Positions 1 to 12,400 of a stretch of 64,000 bases of DNA are shown here, piece after piece; within the stretch, counting starts at the first letter, position 1; every line of letters starts with the position of its first letter. The notes beneath the pieces are model-generated. The model was not told the DNA's origin, made no database searches, and saw only the letters and a list, made by a program, of their open reading frames with translations. The DNA comes from Vicugna pacos (taxonomy: Eukaryota > Chordata > Mammalia > Artiodactyla > Camelidae). The DNA is taken from the NCBI RefSeq assembly GCF_048564905.1, contig NC_132992.1:31978501-32042500 (forward strand), written 5' to 3'. The position numbers were made by a program, and so were the translations under genes.

Positions 1-3000
1 ATCGTGACTCAATCAAACAACTTCCTCAAGAAGTGGGACCAGCTTTGTCTCTGGTTTACCCGATGGAGGAAGGCACTGCTCGCTAGACGCAGCCGCCAAT
101 TACAGGAGGCACAGAGGACGGGGACACAGTGAACGCCTCAGAAATATACAACGAACCACGTCCATAGTGTGGAAAACTCTACAGGACAAGCCTGATATTT
201 TTCAACTACAAGCGCAAGGAATAAATGGGAATGAGGAGCCCATAGACAGGAAGAGGCTTAAGTAGCTTATCAGTCATTCACAGTATGTGGCCCTTCGGTG
301 GGGGTGATTTAATCAAACTCAAGAAATTGACATTTGAATACGTGTTGGATACTGGACAATATTAAGGAATTATTGTTAATTTTAAGTGTGCTGAGAGCTG
401 TTTTTTTTCCAAAAAATGAAAACTTAAAAATATTCCCTAAAATAACCAAATACAAAGCATTATGATTCTTGGGAGTTAAAAACTTCAGCATGAGTAAATG
501 TTGTGTGGGGTGCATGATACAAGGTTGGCCTTGAATTCATAACAGATGCCACTGAGCCATAGGTCCCTGGGGCTTCACTGTTCTGTCCTGCACACTTTCA
601 TATATACTTGAAATCACATTTAATAAAATGAACGTTGACATTACCTAGATTCCAATCCCGTCATGTCCACTGCAGCGTGACTTTTGAAGCATTCTTTAAC
701 TGATCTGTGCCTCAGTTTCTTGGTGTATAAAATGGTCATAATAAACTGACCTCATGGGGGTAAGAACTAAAGAAAATCATTTACATCTCTACATATTTAA
801 AGTTATTGTAAAATTAAATTGTATGTAAACACACACATGTGTTTTATATAAATAAAATAAAATTTTAGCACAGGTACATGGGGTGGCATCTGACACAAAA
901 GGGGCTCAGGGCATGATGAGTATTATTAGCGTAAAAGGCAGAGTCGTTCCAGGACCTACATCAGATTTTCAGTCATGTCCTGTTTTTATAACATAACGTA
1001 ATCTTTGATGTGTTTTTCAAGAAGAGAAGCAAGGTTCACTGAAGAGACAGGGACAGCTGGACATTGCTTGACGGTGTCCCCACAGGTCCAGATGCCCTGA
1101 GGTCAATGTCCCCATTCACAGAGCCCCTGCCCAGATAAGCCCCAGCCCCAGAGAAGAGCAGGTGACTGATGTTCAACATAAAATGCTCTTCTCAGGGCCC
1201 AGGCAGGGCCACGAAAATTCCCTTGACTAGATAATTTAAGCTGTGCATTCCACATTTGCTGACAGACCAAAGAAGAAATGCTCTAAGACTTGATCAGTGT
1301 TCAAGCAGCCTTCAAACTGATTTGGTTTCAGCCTTGCACACTGTTGAAATAAACATTCAGCAAAATTCCACTTGTCAAGGTAAAAGCTGACGAAGGAATG
1401 GCTTTTTCCCCCTGAACAGACATACCACTAACAGATAAGTTTTGAATTGCTAAACCTCTCTAGGTTACGGAGGATTCTCTCTCCTCTTATTTGAAGTTTG
1501 CAAACATTTTTTCAATATATCTGAACTATGACTGACTGAGGAATTAATTCTCCCTGAGGTGAAGTGATTATTGGAGAAGAGGAGATTCTCATGCTGTATC
1601 CAGTTTTAATGCCATCTGTCTTGGGACTGGGGTAAGCTTTTTCACCGGCTCCAAAAAATTAGGGAAAAGGGTCACATATCTTCAAACCAGGAGGCATCTC
1701 AACACTCCTCTTCTCATTAGCAAGGATGTGGTGCCTCCTGCATCACTGATCTGCGTCTCCGCTCACGTCCTGCCCACACAGAGTGTCCTCTCTCCATCTC
1801 TGCAGCTCAACTCCTGTCTTCACCTGTCGGGACCGTACTTCCTGGGAGCACAGCGCGGGGCACAGCAGTGAGAGGAGACATCTGTTTTCCTGCTGGTTGT
1901 AGGGGAAGTAGCTGAGACACTGAATCATTGTCATTTCATAATTGAGAGGCACAACGATTAAAATGCAGATTTTAATGCTTAGAATAGTTTAATAGTTTTA
2001 ATAATCGTGGAGAACGTGTTCACCATCCTCACCTACCGAGCCGTGTGTCTGACGCCCAGCCAGAGAGAAGACGCCCCCTTCTCAGCTCACATTCTGGGCT
2101 CTCACATGCTTGGTTTCGGACACTGAGCACTAAGGGTTAAACACCTTACTAAACAGACCCAAGGAAAGAAGAGGGAGTTGGAAGGCCCACAGTAAATCTG
2201 AACACTGGAAATAAGTAATGCGCGAGAGCAGGTTTTATTCGCCTGGTGATAAATGCATCCGTTCTCTGTTCCCCGTCTGGTCCCTCAGTCCGCAGGCCCG
2301 GGCCCTGACGAGGGGCAGCGCGGGCAGGAGTGAGGACTTGTTTCACTCACCGGCTCCTCACTCAGCTGAAGGCAGTTTGAGATAGGCCTCGTGTCCTGCC
2401 CTGCTTTATGTGTCACTGACAGAGCATCGCACCCCGTGGGTAACTCTACGTTTCCAGAACGAACGCTCGCGCTTAGGGATCCCTGAGCTTGCACAGCAGC
2501 GTGAGAGCAGCTGGGCAATCTGCTGAGCCGGGGAGGCTTGTGAGCCTGATAACTCTGCTCAAGACCCTAATCTGAGTAAGAGCTAAAATACAGTTCTTCT
2601 TGCCTGGTGAGGAAATCTTTGTAGGTGAACATCTATCCTTTGAAGAATATGATTCTTGTGTTCAACTGACTTAGTCACAGCCGATGTTACTGGATTGACA
2701 GCACTGCCCTGGGAGCCTCTGCAGGGGAGCATCACGCTCTCTGCCCCAGCAGTGTCCCCGTGCCTTAAAATGGCTTCTGCGAGCAGGGAGCAGTGTTTGG
2801 ACTTCTTACTATCATATAATCATGGTTTGCATAAAGTAAATCCAATCGTAGAGAAATAAGCTATGAAAAATAACTGTGAAATCTTCTGCTGGTTTTTTAT
2901 TTCACCAGCACAGTTAATTACACAGGAAACTAGAAAAATAAGCTCACTGACACTGCGCAAACAGTGCTTTCCACTGAGGTTCCTGAACTCCCTAATGAGC

Positions 3001-4117
3001 CAAATAAGCGGGAGGCAGAGCCATGGCACACACAGGCCCCTGCAGTGAGAGAGCCTGGCTCATACTATTAAGCACCTAAAGCTGACTTTCTAAAAGAAAA
3101 CAGTCGGATTAAAACAAGGATGTGACAAGAAGCAAAAGATGATGTTTCATGAACCAAGTTACGTAAGCAAGGCACCTGTCCCTCCTAAGGCTGAACGTGT
3201 AAGCCTGCTGTCACCCAAGTGTGGTCCAGGAGCCCTGAGGAGCCCCCGTCAGGGAGGTTTACTGGGCTCAGTGAGGGTCCTCTCTTGTGCTGCAGATCAG
3301 CACTCAGCCCAGGATTCAAAGTGACCCCCCTCCCTTATCTCTCTCTCTGTACACACCCCTCCTCCCTGGTCCTCTGGTCCACACATTCCAGGTGCTTCAG
3401 GATCCCCAACTCTATCTGTCTCAATCCAGCAGTGCTTCAGCTCGGCTCTTTTTGGTGACTCCCTCCTGTGCTGGCACCTAGAACCTGCCTCTGCAAAGCA
3501 AAGTGTGTGATAACAGGGCTCACCTCGTCTGTTTTGCTCTTTTTCTTTGCTTTTCTCTGAAGTTCAATGTCCAAAAATGGTTTCATTGATTTTGTCCTGT
3601 TCTCTTGTTGGAAGGTGAACTCTGTCTTTATCAGTGACAAAAAATTCTTAGTAATAAATCTTCATTGTATTGTACAAATATGTCATCAGTCCATGAATGG
3701 AGGGAAGATCCTGATCATCCAACCACAGGTTACTTGAGAACTGCAGGAGGTCGTGTTTCCTCCATGACACGTGGATTGAGTCTTCGGGGATGAACAGAGT
3801 TAATTCAGGTGAAGGACGAGAACAGAGGAGAGAGGAGTTTCTAGGCACAGGGACCCTTCTCTGACCCATGGGATCCACGGAGACACATGCAAGGAAGAGT
3901 CCCCAGGCTATTCCACTTGAAGTTGTGTCGGGGATTGCTGGGAAAGCTACAGATACCTGTACCACACCTTGTGTTGGAAGTAATAACTGAATATTTCTCC
4001 AGGCATACTTGTGTTTAGGGTTCTTACCTCTGAGTCCTGTCTCATCCCCCTTTATCATCTCTCCAGCTATTATGAGGAGGAGGAGGTCAGACCTGGCTGT
4101 GATGCAGTTTGTCGAAT
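1..4117. other. 5' flank of the window; no gene recognised
   Basis: I find no V gene, leader-plus-V-exon pair or recombination signal here on either strand. Open frames are short or lack any recognisable motif, including a 136-codon minus-strand frame at 3648-4058. A MIR-like SINE lies near 645-790 and is listed separately. The rest is unique-looking DNA of moderate GC. In the human order TRAV17 would lie upstream of TRAV18, but I see no trace of it. Confidence 0.5.
645..790 (+). repeat. MIR-like SINE
   Basis: The stretch contains the MIR core features in order: the 'gtgcctcagtttct' block at about 709-722, then 'taaaatggtcataataa' and a run toward 'ctcatggggg'. Identification is by eye from the conserved MIR core. 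MIR elements predate placental mammals. Confidence 0.6.
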
Positions 4118-4134
4118 GGCCACCAGGGGGCGGG
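4118..4134 (+). promoter_or_regulatory. CTCF-like motif upstream of TRAV18
   Basis: The sequence ggccaccagggggcggg fits the core CTCF consensus (CCASYAGRKGGCRS) closely. It lies about 200 bp 5' of the TRAV18 start codon. CTCF sites near V promoters are known in mouse Tcra-Tcrd and help loop distal V genes toward the J region. Whether this site is bound here is inference from the motif only. Confidence 0.4.
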
Positions 4135-4332
4135 ATTCCTTCAGACGTGGTTCATGTTTGCCTTTAGGTGCTGGTTTGACTTGCCTGCCTCTATGGCCAC
4201 AAGACACATGATTTGCTGTGCAGAGGGGGTCTCTTGGTTCCTGAGTGAGGAGTTTCTGTAGCATCCAGCTGGAGACTAGAGCTATTAGATTTGCTGTATT
4301 CCGGGGAGCAAGGATCATTTTCTTCTGCCAAC

Positions 4333-4780
4333 ATGCTTTCTGCCCCTCACCCTGTTCTTCTCATCTTCTTACTATTCAGTAAGTAACATTTCATCCTAAA
4401 CGTTAATGCTTGCTTTTAGTTTTCCTCTCTGGCAGGAAACCCTCCTCCTGTGCATTTCTAACATAACAAAGTAATTCTCTTTTAGGGGGAACCAGTGGAG
4501 ACTCAGTGACCCAGACTGAAGTCCCAGTCACTCTCCCAGAGGAGGCGTCTATGTTCCTGAACTGCATCTATCAGACTGCTGATTCAAATCCCTACCTTTT
4601 CTGGTATGTGCAGTACGTCAACAGAGCTCCTCAGCTCCTCCTGAAGGGCTCAACTGGAAACCCGAGGCCTGAGCATCAGGGTTTTCAGGCCACTCTTGTT
4701 AAAAGTAACAGGACCTTCCACCTGCAGAAACCATCCGTGCAGACGTCAGACTCGGCCGTGTACTACTGTGCTCTGAGCGA
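4333..4780 (+). CDS. TRAV18: T-cell receptor alpha variable gene, TRAV18 subgroup (apparently functional)
   Basis: Germline V segment of the TCR alpha chain; after V-J joining it forms the antigen-contacting domain on T cells. The leader exon is 4333-4378 (MLSAPHPVLLIF...), with donor GT at 4379. The V exon is 4486-4780 after a ttttag acceptor, and the split codon gives R then GTSGDSVTQTE. The hallmarks are present: Cys23 in LNCIY, Trp41 in LFWYVQY, a FHLQKPSVQ framework 3 block and Cys104 in SAVYYCALS. The start GDSVTQTE.PVTLPE and the YVQY.N..P.LLLK block match human TRAV18 better than TRAV9 or TRAV16. A 23-RSS follows directly. No stop or frameshift is seen, and I judge it functional. Exons belong to join(4333..4378,4486..4780). 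Confidence 0.88.
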
Positions 4781-4819
4781 CACAGTGAGAGGGGCTGCAG
4801 GGGGAGCTGAGCACAAACC
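4781..4819 (+). other. 23-RSS of TRAV18
   Basis: Heptamer CACAGTG at 4781-4787 is perfect. The spacer is 23 bp and the nonamer is gcacaaacc at 4811-4819 (consensus ACAAAAACC). A V-side 23-RSS pairs with 12-RSS of J or D segments. The spacer ends in ggggagctga, as does that of the TRAV8 gene at 19.6 kb. Confidence 0.9.
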
Positions 4820-6044
4820 CAAGGCGCAGGTGGGCGACAGTGAGTGGCCTTGGGAGGAAGAGGTATATTCTCCCCATGGGTAGTTTTGAGTTTATTTAGA
4901 GGTTTTCAGGAAAATGAACGAAGCTCAGTTCTAAGTCCTAGAAACCTAGGAGGTGGGGGATTGGTCTCAGATTGGATAGGTTGGATGTCAGTGTTAGAGG
5001 GGACCTAAGCTCTGATCCCCAGAAGTGCGTGTACTCAGCTGAAAAGCCTCCAGATTGAATTTAAGTAAATTCTGTTTTCTCAGAATGTAACATGGATGTT
5101 AGAAATCCTTCATATATTAACCCATGGAAGCAAAAAGAAACAGATGATTAAAAGGTGCATCAGCTGAATCACAATCGGAAATCAGCACATGGCTGCCAGG
5201 CACGTCAGACACCCACGTCCATGCGGCTGAGACCTACAGCTGTTGAGCTGCTGCTCTCAGTGAGCGCCTTTGCGCCAGAGCTGCCGCAGTGGGCTGAAGA
5301 GGCATTTGCAATTTTCTAATGGCTACACTTTTGCTCTAAGGGAGTAAGAATGCAGGGTCTGGCGACATTATACTCATTTTGACTATAGGGTGCAATAGTT
5401 GAAAGCAAGATTTTTCTAGCACAGACTTACTGCTGACTGCTGTCAGACATGTGCAGCCAGACAAATGTTGTCAGTCAGCAAAGTTGCTTTGATAGTATTA
5501 AGCAGACACAGACCTTTTTATCCAGTGTAAGTCTCCCCAGAAACCAATGCCTTGGAGTGTAGGAAGGAAAGTTATGATGATTGAGAGTGAACAGTTTTAT
5601 CTTCCTGCCTGGAAGATAATAAATCTGTGAGCTTAAATCATTGTAGATTTTGACTGCAGATCAAAAAAAAAACATACAAAATGCTGGGTGGCCATTTGTT
5701 CTCAAAAGTCACCATAATCATAATAAATTGTATGTGTCATGTAACTTTAAGTCCACCTTAGATCCCCTGGCTGTATATGGCAAAAGGTAGATTGCAGCTC
5801 TGACATATCTGTTGTCAGTCAAATTACAATATGTCTAAATAGGTAGGTTAGAATAATCAAACATGTCAACCTGCTATGCCATGACACAGGCAACCGGAGA
5901 TCAGCAAGTTTCATTTCCTGTTCCGGTGCACAGCATCTCACAGCTCAGTGACTGGGCACGTGCCGTGTCAGACACAGGCCAGGCACTTAGACCTGAATCT
6001 GGGAGAGAACACAGCCCATTTCCCTCAGAGGCAGAGCTTCCGAC
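4820..6044. other. TRAV18-TRAV19 intergenic DNA; nothing recognised
   Basis: No gene, RSS or clear repeat was identified. A leader-like frame with a donor at about 5221-5262 has no V exon behind it and is treated as chance. Confidence 0.5.
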
Positions 6045-6900
6045 ATGCGGTTCCCTGGGCTGCTGAGAGTCGTCATAGCGTCCGTCTGCCTTGGTAAGGC
6101 TGGTGAGGCTGGTGAGGCTGGTGAGGCTGGTAAGGCTGGTAAGGCTGGTGAGGCTGGTGAGGCTGGTGAGGCTGGCAAGGCTGGTAAGGCTGGCCGCGGG
6201 CGGTCTCAGGCTCCTCTCAGTTCCCACGCCGGGCGCAGGGCAGCTCACTGTTTCTGGTGGGGTCTAGGGGAGCTGAGTAGTGGGATTGGTGGTGGATTCA
6301 GGACTCTTAGTCCTACATCTGCTCCATACAGTCTGCTGGGTACCATCAGGAGAATCAACTGAATTCCTTCTCTCTCTCTCTCTCTATGTATTTTTTTTCC
6401 CTTTGTCTTTGTGCTTAATGTTATCAAAGCAACTTTCCTGGTTGACATTTGTCCAGCTGCACACGTCTAACAGCAATCAATAGTAAGTTTGAGCTAGAAA
6501 AATCTTGCTTTCAAATATTGCACCCTGTAGTCTCTCTCTCTCTATATATATGTATGTATGCAATACATGTATATGTATATATAAATTTTTTTCCCCTCCA
6601 GGATCTGTCAAAGCCCAGAAGGTAACTCAAGACCAGCCAGCAATTTCTAGGCTGGAGAAGGAGGCGGCCACCTTGGACTGTGTATATGAAGCTAAAGCTT
6701 ACAGTTATTATTTATTCTGGTACAAACAAGCACCTAGTGGGGAAATGCTTTTCCTCATTCATCAGGAGTCTTACAATGAGCGAAATACCACAGAGGGTCG
6801 GTATTTTTTGAACTTCCAGAAATCGGCCGGTTCCATCAGCCTCACCATCACAGCCTTGCAGCTCGGGGACTCAGCGGTGTATTTCTGTGCTCTGAGCGAC
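6045..6900 (+). CDS. TRAV19: T-cell receptor alpha variable gene, TRAV19 subgroup (apparently functional)
   Basis: Leader exon 6045-6093 (MRFPGLLRVVIASVCL plus the first base of a Gly codon), donor GT at 6094. The V exon is 6602-6900 after ccctccag, giving GSVKAQKVTQDQPA at the start. Cys23 lies in LDCVYE, Trp41 in LFWYKQ, and Cys104 in SAVYFCALSD. The KVTQ start, CVYE and CALS end point to TRAV19, while TEGRY in framework 3 recalls TRAV14/DV4. Position between TRAV18 and TRAV20 favours TRAV19. A 23-RSS follows at once. The V exon is intact. The intron begins with a 9-bp minisatellite that copies the splice donor (see the repeat entry), so leaders longer by multiples of three residues are possible. 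A pyrimidine-rich, TA-rich tract precedes the acceptor. Confidence 0.85.
6093..6191 (+). repeat. 9-bp minisatellite of splice-donor units
   Basis: Eleven tandem 9-bp units (ggtaaggct or ggtgaggct, one ggcaaggct) start exactly at the TRAV19 leader exon/intron border. Ten of the eleven units contain G|GTAAG or G|GTGAG, a good 5' splice-site core; one has GC in place of GT. The unit length is a multiple of three, so use of any downstream copy keeps the reading frame and adds Lys-Ala-Gly or Glu-Ala-Gly triplets to the signal peptide. The open frame through 6045-6362 is explained by this and is not a collagen-like gene. Confidence 0.92.
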
Positions 6901-6939
6901 CACAGTGATGTGGGTGCCTGTGGGAGCCCCACAGAAACC
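6901..6939 (+). other. 23-RSS of TRAV19
   Basis: Perfect heptamer CACAGTG (6901-6907), 23-bp spacer, nonamer acagaaacc (6931-6939), which keeps the central A run apart from one G. Confidence 0.9.
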
Positions 6940-7588
6940 TCAGGTCTCAACGTGATCCCCCAGCTGTGAACACCTGGTTGAGAATCGCACCGTGGACAGA
7001 AAAGGGCAGAGGCTGTGCCATTGGGGGAAGGGGGCTAGAAGTGGAAAATTCATGCTAAGGGAAATGCGATCTGTGTAGCTCAGGGAATCTCTCTCTGATA
7101 CATAGTGTCATTCATCTAAAGCATCTTTAGCTTCACTTCTTTATCTTGAAGTAGATCATTTGGCAAAGTATTTTTTAAACTTTTTGATGGTGATGACATA
7201 TTTTTAAATTCAGTACTATTTGGCCAAATATACACCTGAACTGTTAGACTCTCAGGTTCACTGCACAAATACTTCTGCATATTTTCTTATATGAAGGCTT
7301 TCACTTCCACTTTAGCTTCTAATGACTCCAGAAGGCCTCAGTTTCAGACAATCTTGCACCAAATATGTGCAGAATAGCTGTCACATAACATCTAAAACAG
7401 CAATGTCTCTGTGCTGCTGTTTGATAATATTAGGTGGGAGTTACCCTAGTGGATTTGTCTCCATCTGGAATTCCAGAAAGGAAGACAGTCCTCCTTGTAT
7501 AAGGATTTTCTGCCCCTACTGTGCAAATAACAATGATCCCAATACAGGACAATTTTCCAGAAAAGAAAGCATGAGTGTGTGTGTGTGC

Positions 7589-7641
<53 letters not shown>

Positions 7642-8389
7642 CAGAATTAGGTAGCCACGTCATCAGGAAATTAACTAGTTAAACAATTAAGTTTTGTAAA
7701 TCACATGTATTGGAAGAACGTACCTCAAGGCTTCCAGAGACAACTTTTCATGAAGAAAATGGATCTAAGCAGTTTACAAGGATGTAGATCAAAGAATTGA
7801 AACAAGAAAAATGTGTCCTCGAATGTGGCGCAGGAAACTGTATTGGTGAGAGAGACTCAAAAGAGGATTCCCAACATTTAGCAAAAAAATTAAAAACACC
7901 AGAGCTAAAATAATCAATTATGCATCTTGTTTAATGTTTACTTCAATCTGTTTGTACTTCTGAAGCACGAAGATGCTTCTAAGGCGTTTTGGAGAAGACG
8001 GCCTAGCAACGCAAACTGGCGGCAGTGTGAAGTCATGGTCCCTAATCGCTACTTGATCCCTAACATCCCTCAAATCACATCCTGCTTCCTTCATCACTGA
8101 CATATCTCACCACAACAGCTATTTTAAATTTTCTCGATCATCTCATATCTCTAATTCTTCTAACATCATCTTTAGGATATTTTGCCTATAAGTAAATAAA
8201 TGCCATTGGGAAGGAGAGCACTGTGTGCCCATAACTTGCTTTGTGCCTCCTTTGAGGTCACCTGAGCTGACCTCTTTGTGGACATAGTAATCACATTTAT
8301 ACTTGAAAGATAAAGAGGAATTTTTCGGGATTATTCTGTACTAAGTTCTTATCCAGAATGACCTTAGCAGGGCACCCAGGGTATTTCTA
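6940..8389. other. Intergenic; (GA)n microsatellite, otherwise nothing recognised
   Basis: A (GT) run at about 7574-7586 followed by a (GA)n run at 7595-7636 is the only clear structure. Open frames across it come from the simple repeat. No V gene remnant was recognised. Confidence 0.5.
7574..7636. repeat. (GT)n-(GA)n microsatellite
   Basis: A short GT run is joined through gcgagagt to about 21 GA dinucleotides. Such tracts are usually length-polymorphic. Confidence 0.95.
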
Positions 8390-8575
8390 GATTATTCATT
8401 GCAAATAAACCAGGATTTGGGGGAACGGTATTCCACATCTTGTAGTAACCTATAGTGACAAAGAATATGAAAAGGAATATATGTAGGTACATGAATGACT
8501 GAAGCATTATGCGGTACACCAAAAATTGACACAACATTGTAAACTGACTATACTTCAATAAAAACTAAAAATTAA
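8390..8575 (+). mobile_element. L1 3' end fragment
   Basis: The block ends in acaacattgtaaactgacta, then tacttcaataaaaactaaaa, the characteristic 3' terminus of an L1 lineage common in Cetartiodactyla. It is preceded by the usual aaagaatatgaaaaggaata segment. Only the last ~190 bp of the element are readable. Assigned by eye. Confidence 0.65.
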
Positions 8576-11129
8576 AAAACCCCCGGAATTTATGGACACG
8601 GGATATACCTGGTTGGAAATGGGAATTAACTAATGCAGGGTCTCTAGGGACGCGATCAGCAAAGGTATAAAACCTGAACGATCACAAGCCTAAATGGCTT
8701 CCTGCTGCAGCCTGTGCTGCTGCAGTTGACCTTTGCCCTGCTGCGCCCCTGTCTGTGCTGCTGTTGAAAAAGAGGCTTTAGGAAGCTTCGTTGCAAGATT
8801 TAGGACCTCCCAGAGGCAGACTGACTCTGCAGCTCTGTCTTGTTTGTAGCCTTGCTCTCGGGAAGCCCCCGTGTGTCTCCTCCTGGTCACTGCCATCCTT
8901 CCAGGGAAACCACATCCCATGGATAGACTGGCTTTGTCCATTTTTGAACACTGTACAAATAGGATAATATAGTTTGGATTTTTTTTTGATATGGTCTCTT
9001 CTCAGTATTATGTATCTAAGATTCATACATGTTTAGTACAGTTTAGTTTGTTTATTCTCATTCTTGGGTGAATGTATCACAGTTTATTTACGTATCTGTC
9101 TTAATGGTTCTTCGGACTCCAGGAACTCGTTTCAAACTCTTTGAGCCAATCTTTTGAATCTTCCCTTAGCTTGAGGAAGATTGAAAAAGACACACGATGG
9201 CAGCTTCACTCCTATTCTCTCTGACTCCTCAGTGAATCATCAGTTTTCTCAAGTATCGTCATTATGGATAATAGGCTAAGGAAAACAACAACAAAAAAAA
9301 GGGCTTCGTGTATGTTTTGCAAGCAGCGTCAAACATGTTTGTTTGTGTTCTCTCTTCATGTGTTCTCATGTATTGAAATCTCTCTCCAAAATCCAAGACA
9401 AAAGGGACTGTTGCAATTAATGTTTTTTGCAATTAGTATGCTTTCACATACCTACACTGATATCAATACTGAAGTATAGACTTAAAAATTCCTGTTGTGC
9501 CTATAACTGTGAGCTCCACAGGGCCAGGAAGAAGGTTTGCATTGCATATTACACAGTCCATGGCACAGAGTGGTTGCACATTAAATATTTGTGGATCGAA
9601 GAAGAATTAATTAATTGATACATACCATCAACAGATACGGAGCGTCTGCCCTTTGGATGCTGCTAGATAATTATGGATCAGTTACTCTTGCATTTGGCCA
9701 TGTCTCATCACCATGAGAACATGCCTTCTGTTTGCATGTGCCATCATTCCCCTTCCTGTTGGTACAGATCTTCCTCATATGCCACTATTTCCCAGGTTTG
9801 CAATTTAGATGGTCTCCCTCTTACTGGCATTGACAGTCATTTTTTATTACCTGAGTCTGCAGGAAGGTTTATAATTCATTTTCTTGTGGACTTGGAAGTC
9901 TTGCCTATTGGCGTATGCCGATTCTTCTAGATTTCAGCAGGTGATGACATCCCCCACTGGATTGTTGCTTTTCTGCTTTCATTTCTAGAGCTTTTATCTT
10001 AGAATTTCAGCCTTAAATATTTACTTCCTGTGGCTAGAGATAGGAGCCCTGTAAAGCTAAGGATGGTAGTGGATGGAGCGGGAGGCAGTGGAACAGGCTG
10101 AAACAAAATCACAGCTAACTTAGTTCTCTTTGAGCCCTAATACGTTTCCTTTCCATCCTCATGTGTGGGGCACAAAGGAAGTGGCGTTTGTACAGTAGAT
10201 GCTCTCCGTACACTAGGTGTTGTCCGTGATCCAGTCAGATGGGGTCAGACTCTCTGTTGTCATTTAGCTTTACCATTCCCATGACTTGCTCTGCCTCCTT
10301 GTATAGTTTTTTCTTTCATGTCTAGTGACCTGGGCTTGGGGTTGATATTTCCTACTACTGGGAATCTTAAACTCTAAGACAGAAAAACCCAATGTGCCTG
10401 TTTTTCTAATTTCCTGATTCTGGTTCCAAAGAGTGAATTACTTCAATCAAGGGCACTTTTAAGCCCCTGAATTCTCTATCCTTAAGAAACCTGTTAGACA
10501 GTTTTATCCCCAATTGTAACATTGGCCCTTTCAGAATCCTCCAACGAGCAAGCAGTCAGGGCTCTGCCCTGGGGCCAGTGGGAAGGAGAGTCACTGCATC
10601 TTGGGGGAAATGAGCAATTTGACCTTGGAATGGTGACTATGAATAAAAGTTAGATGGAATCATGTAATTTCAGCAAAAAGTAGTAACAAAATGAGGGGAT
10701 TTTCATTCTTGGGACAATTTGTAGAGAATATTCTCTTCTTTAAGAAACACATGCTCCATTTTAGTAAAGAAGTTACAGACAAGGAAGGAAAATCTCACTT
10801 TGGTTCAGTTTGATAACTTACAGATGGATAGGCATTTTTCTTGGAGAATTTTAAAGTTTAAAAGACTGTGAACATCAGAAAAGATTACAGTTATACTTGA
10901 CCATATGATAGATGAAACCATTTTCCAAATCTATACTAGAAAATATTGCCCTGTAATTCATGGCAGAGGATTCCAGAGGCTGATGAGTTGAGAAGGGTTT
11001 GATTTGGGTACTGTATTTTTAACTTTACTTTATAGGCAGAGAAATTATAATGAGTATAAAAGGGAAATTTCAGGCTCAAAGGGTAAAAGGATTTTTCACT
11101 CTTCTCTGGGAAGTTTGCTTTGAGCTTCT
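8576..11129. other. Intergenic; nothing recognised
   Basis: Moderately AT-rich DNA with scattered short frames and no conserved motif. No V gene, RSS or intact repeat could be named from the sequence alone. Confidence 0.45.
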
Positions 11130-12400
11130 TACTTGATCCTAGCAAGCAGGCAAAGCTTAAGGCTAAGACAATGGTATATTCCTCTTTTAAAACATCTTTT
11201 AAAAATATACATTATAAAGATTAACTCAAAATGGACCATGGAGTTAAATGTAAAACATAAAACTATGAAACTTTCAGAAAAAAAAAATAAGGGAAAATCC
11301 TCAGGACTTGGAGCTAAATAAATCTTAGACCTGACACTAAAAGCATCACACACACACACACACACACACGGAACAGAATCGAAATTAAATCAGAACTTTT
11401 TCCTCTGCAAAAGACCCTGGTAAGGATATGAAACAGAAAAGCTATAGACTGGGAGTAAATATTTACAAACCATGTATTTGGCAGGGGATTTGTATCTAGA
11501 ATATGTAACGAACTCTCAAAACGAAGTGATAAAACAACCAAAACAACCAAACAGAAAATGGGCGAAAGACCTGAATAGCTGTTCCCCTACGGAAGACGTA
11601 TGGATCGCAAGTCAGCACATGGGAAGATGCTCGGCATCATTAGCGCTCAGAGAAATGCAAATTAAAACCACCATGAAACATCACTACACAACTAACAAGG
11701 GGGCTAAAATGAAAAACAGAGATAACATCAAATTCTGGCAAACATGTGGGGAAGACTGGATCATCATAAATTGCTGGTGGGGATGTAAATGGTGCGGGCA
11801 CCCTGGAAAGTGGCACTTTCTTACATAATTAAACATGCAGTTGCACACTTGGACACTTAGGTAAATAAAGATTTTATTCACATAAAAAGCTGTACCTGAA
11901 TATTCATAACAGCTTTATTCTTAGCCGCCAAACTGTGAAAGCCACCAGAATGTCCCCTGGGTGGGGTGACAGGTCAACTGTCCAACTGCGGCACATCCAC
12001 ACCATGGAAAACCACTCAGAAAGAAGAGGAAACAAACAGGCTGGGCACACACAGCAACATGAATAGATCTCATGCTTTTGTTAATCACACGCAGTGAAGA
12101 AAACCTCAAGGGTTACCTCTATATAATGCCGTTCATATAACAGTATTAAAATAACAAAACTGCAGGGATAGAAGAACAGGTAAGTGATATCAGGGTTTAC
12201 TGAATGGGGGATGGGGTGGGCGTGGCTACAAACTGGCAGCCTGAGGGAGCCTGTGGTTATGAAACAGCTGTGCGTCTTGATTGTGGTAATGAATCCATAC
12301 GTGAGCTGCACAAGCACACATGGACCCACACATGTGTAAAACTGCATAGAAACACACAAACACACACATGACTGTACGTAGAACTGTGGAAATCTAAACA
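11130..12400 (+). mobile_element. L1 ORF2 3' part and 3' UTR, sense, degraded
   Basis: Characteristic L1 phrases appear in sense order: 'gaaactttcagaaaaa', 'ctgcaaaagaccctggtaag', 'caaaacaaccaaacagaaaa', 'agaaatgcaaattaaaacca', 'gaagactggatcatcataaa' and a terminal block near 12240-12290 (ctgtgcgtcttgattgtggt). A (CA)n run sits at 11347-11369. Frames are broken. The element is an old, 5'-truncated L1. Confidence 0.7.
11347..11369. repeat. (CA)n microsatellite
   Basis: About eleven CA units inside the L1 fragment. Confidence 0.95.

Noticed and set aside
3648-4058. 136-codon minus-strand open frame
   Set aside because: No recognisable family, no splice or promoter context; chance length in moderate-GC DNA.
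5221-5265. Leader-like frame MRLRPTAVELLLS with a GTGAGC donor
   Set aside because: No V exon or RSS within the next 800 bp before the TRAV19 leader.
6045-6362. Open frame with Gly-Glu-Ala / Gly-Lys-Ala repeats, like a collagen or elastin fragment
   Set aside because: It is the leader exon read through into the 9-bp donor minisatellite of the intron; no further support for a separate gene.
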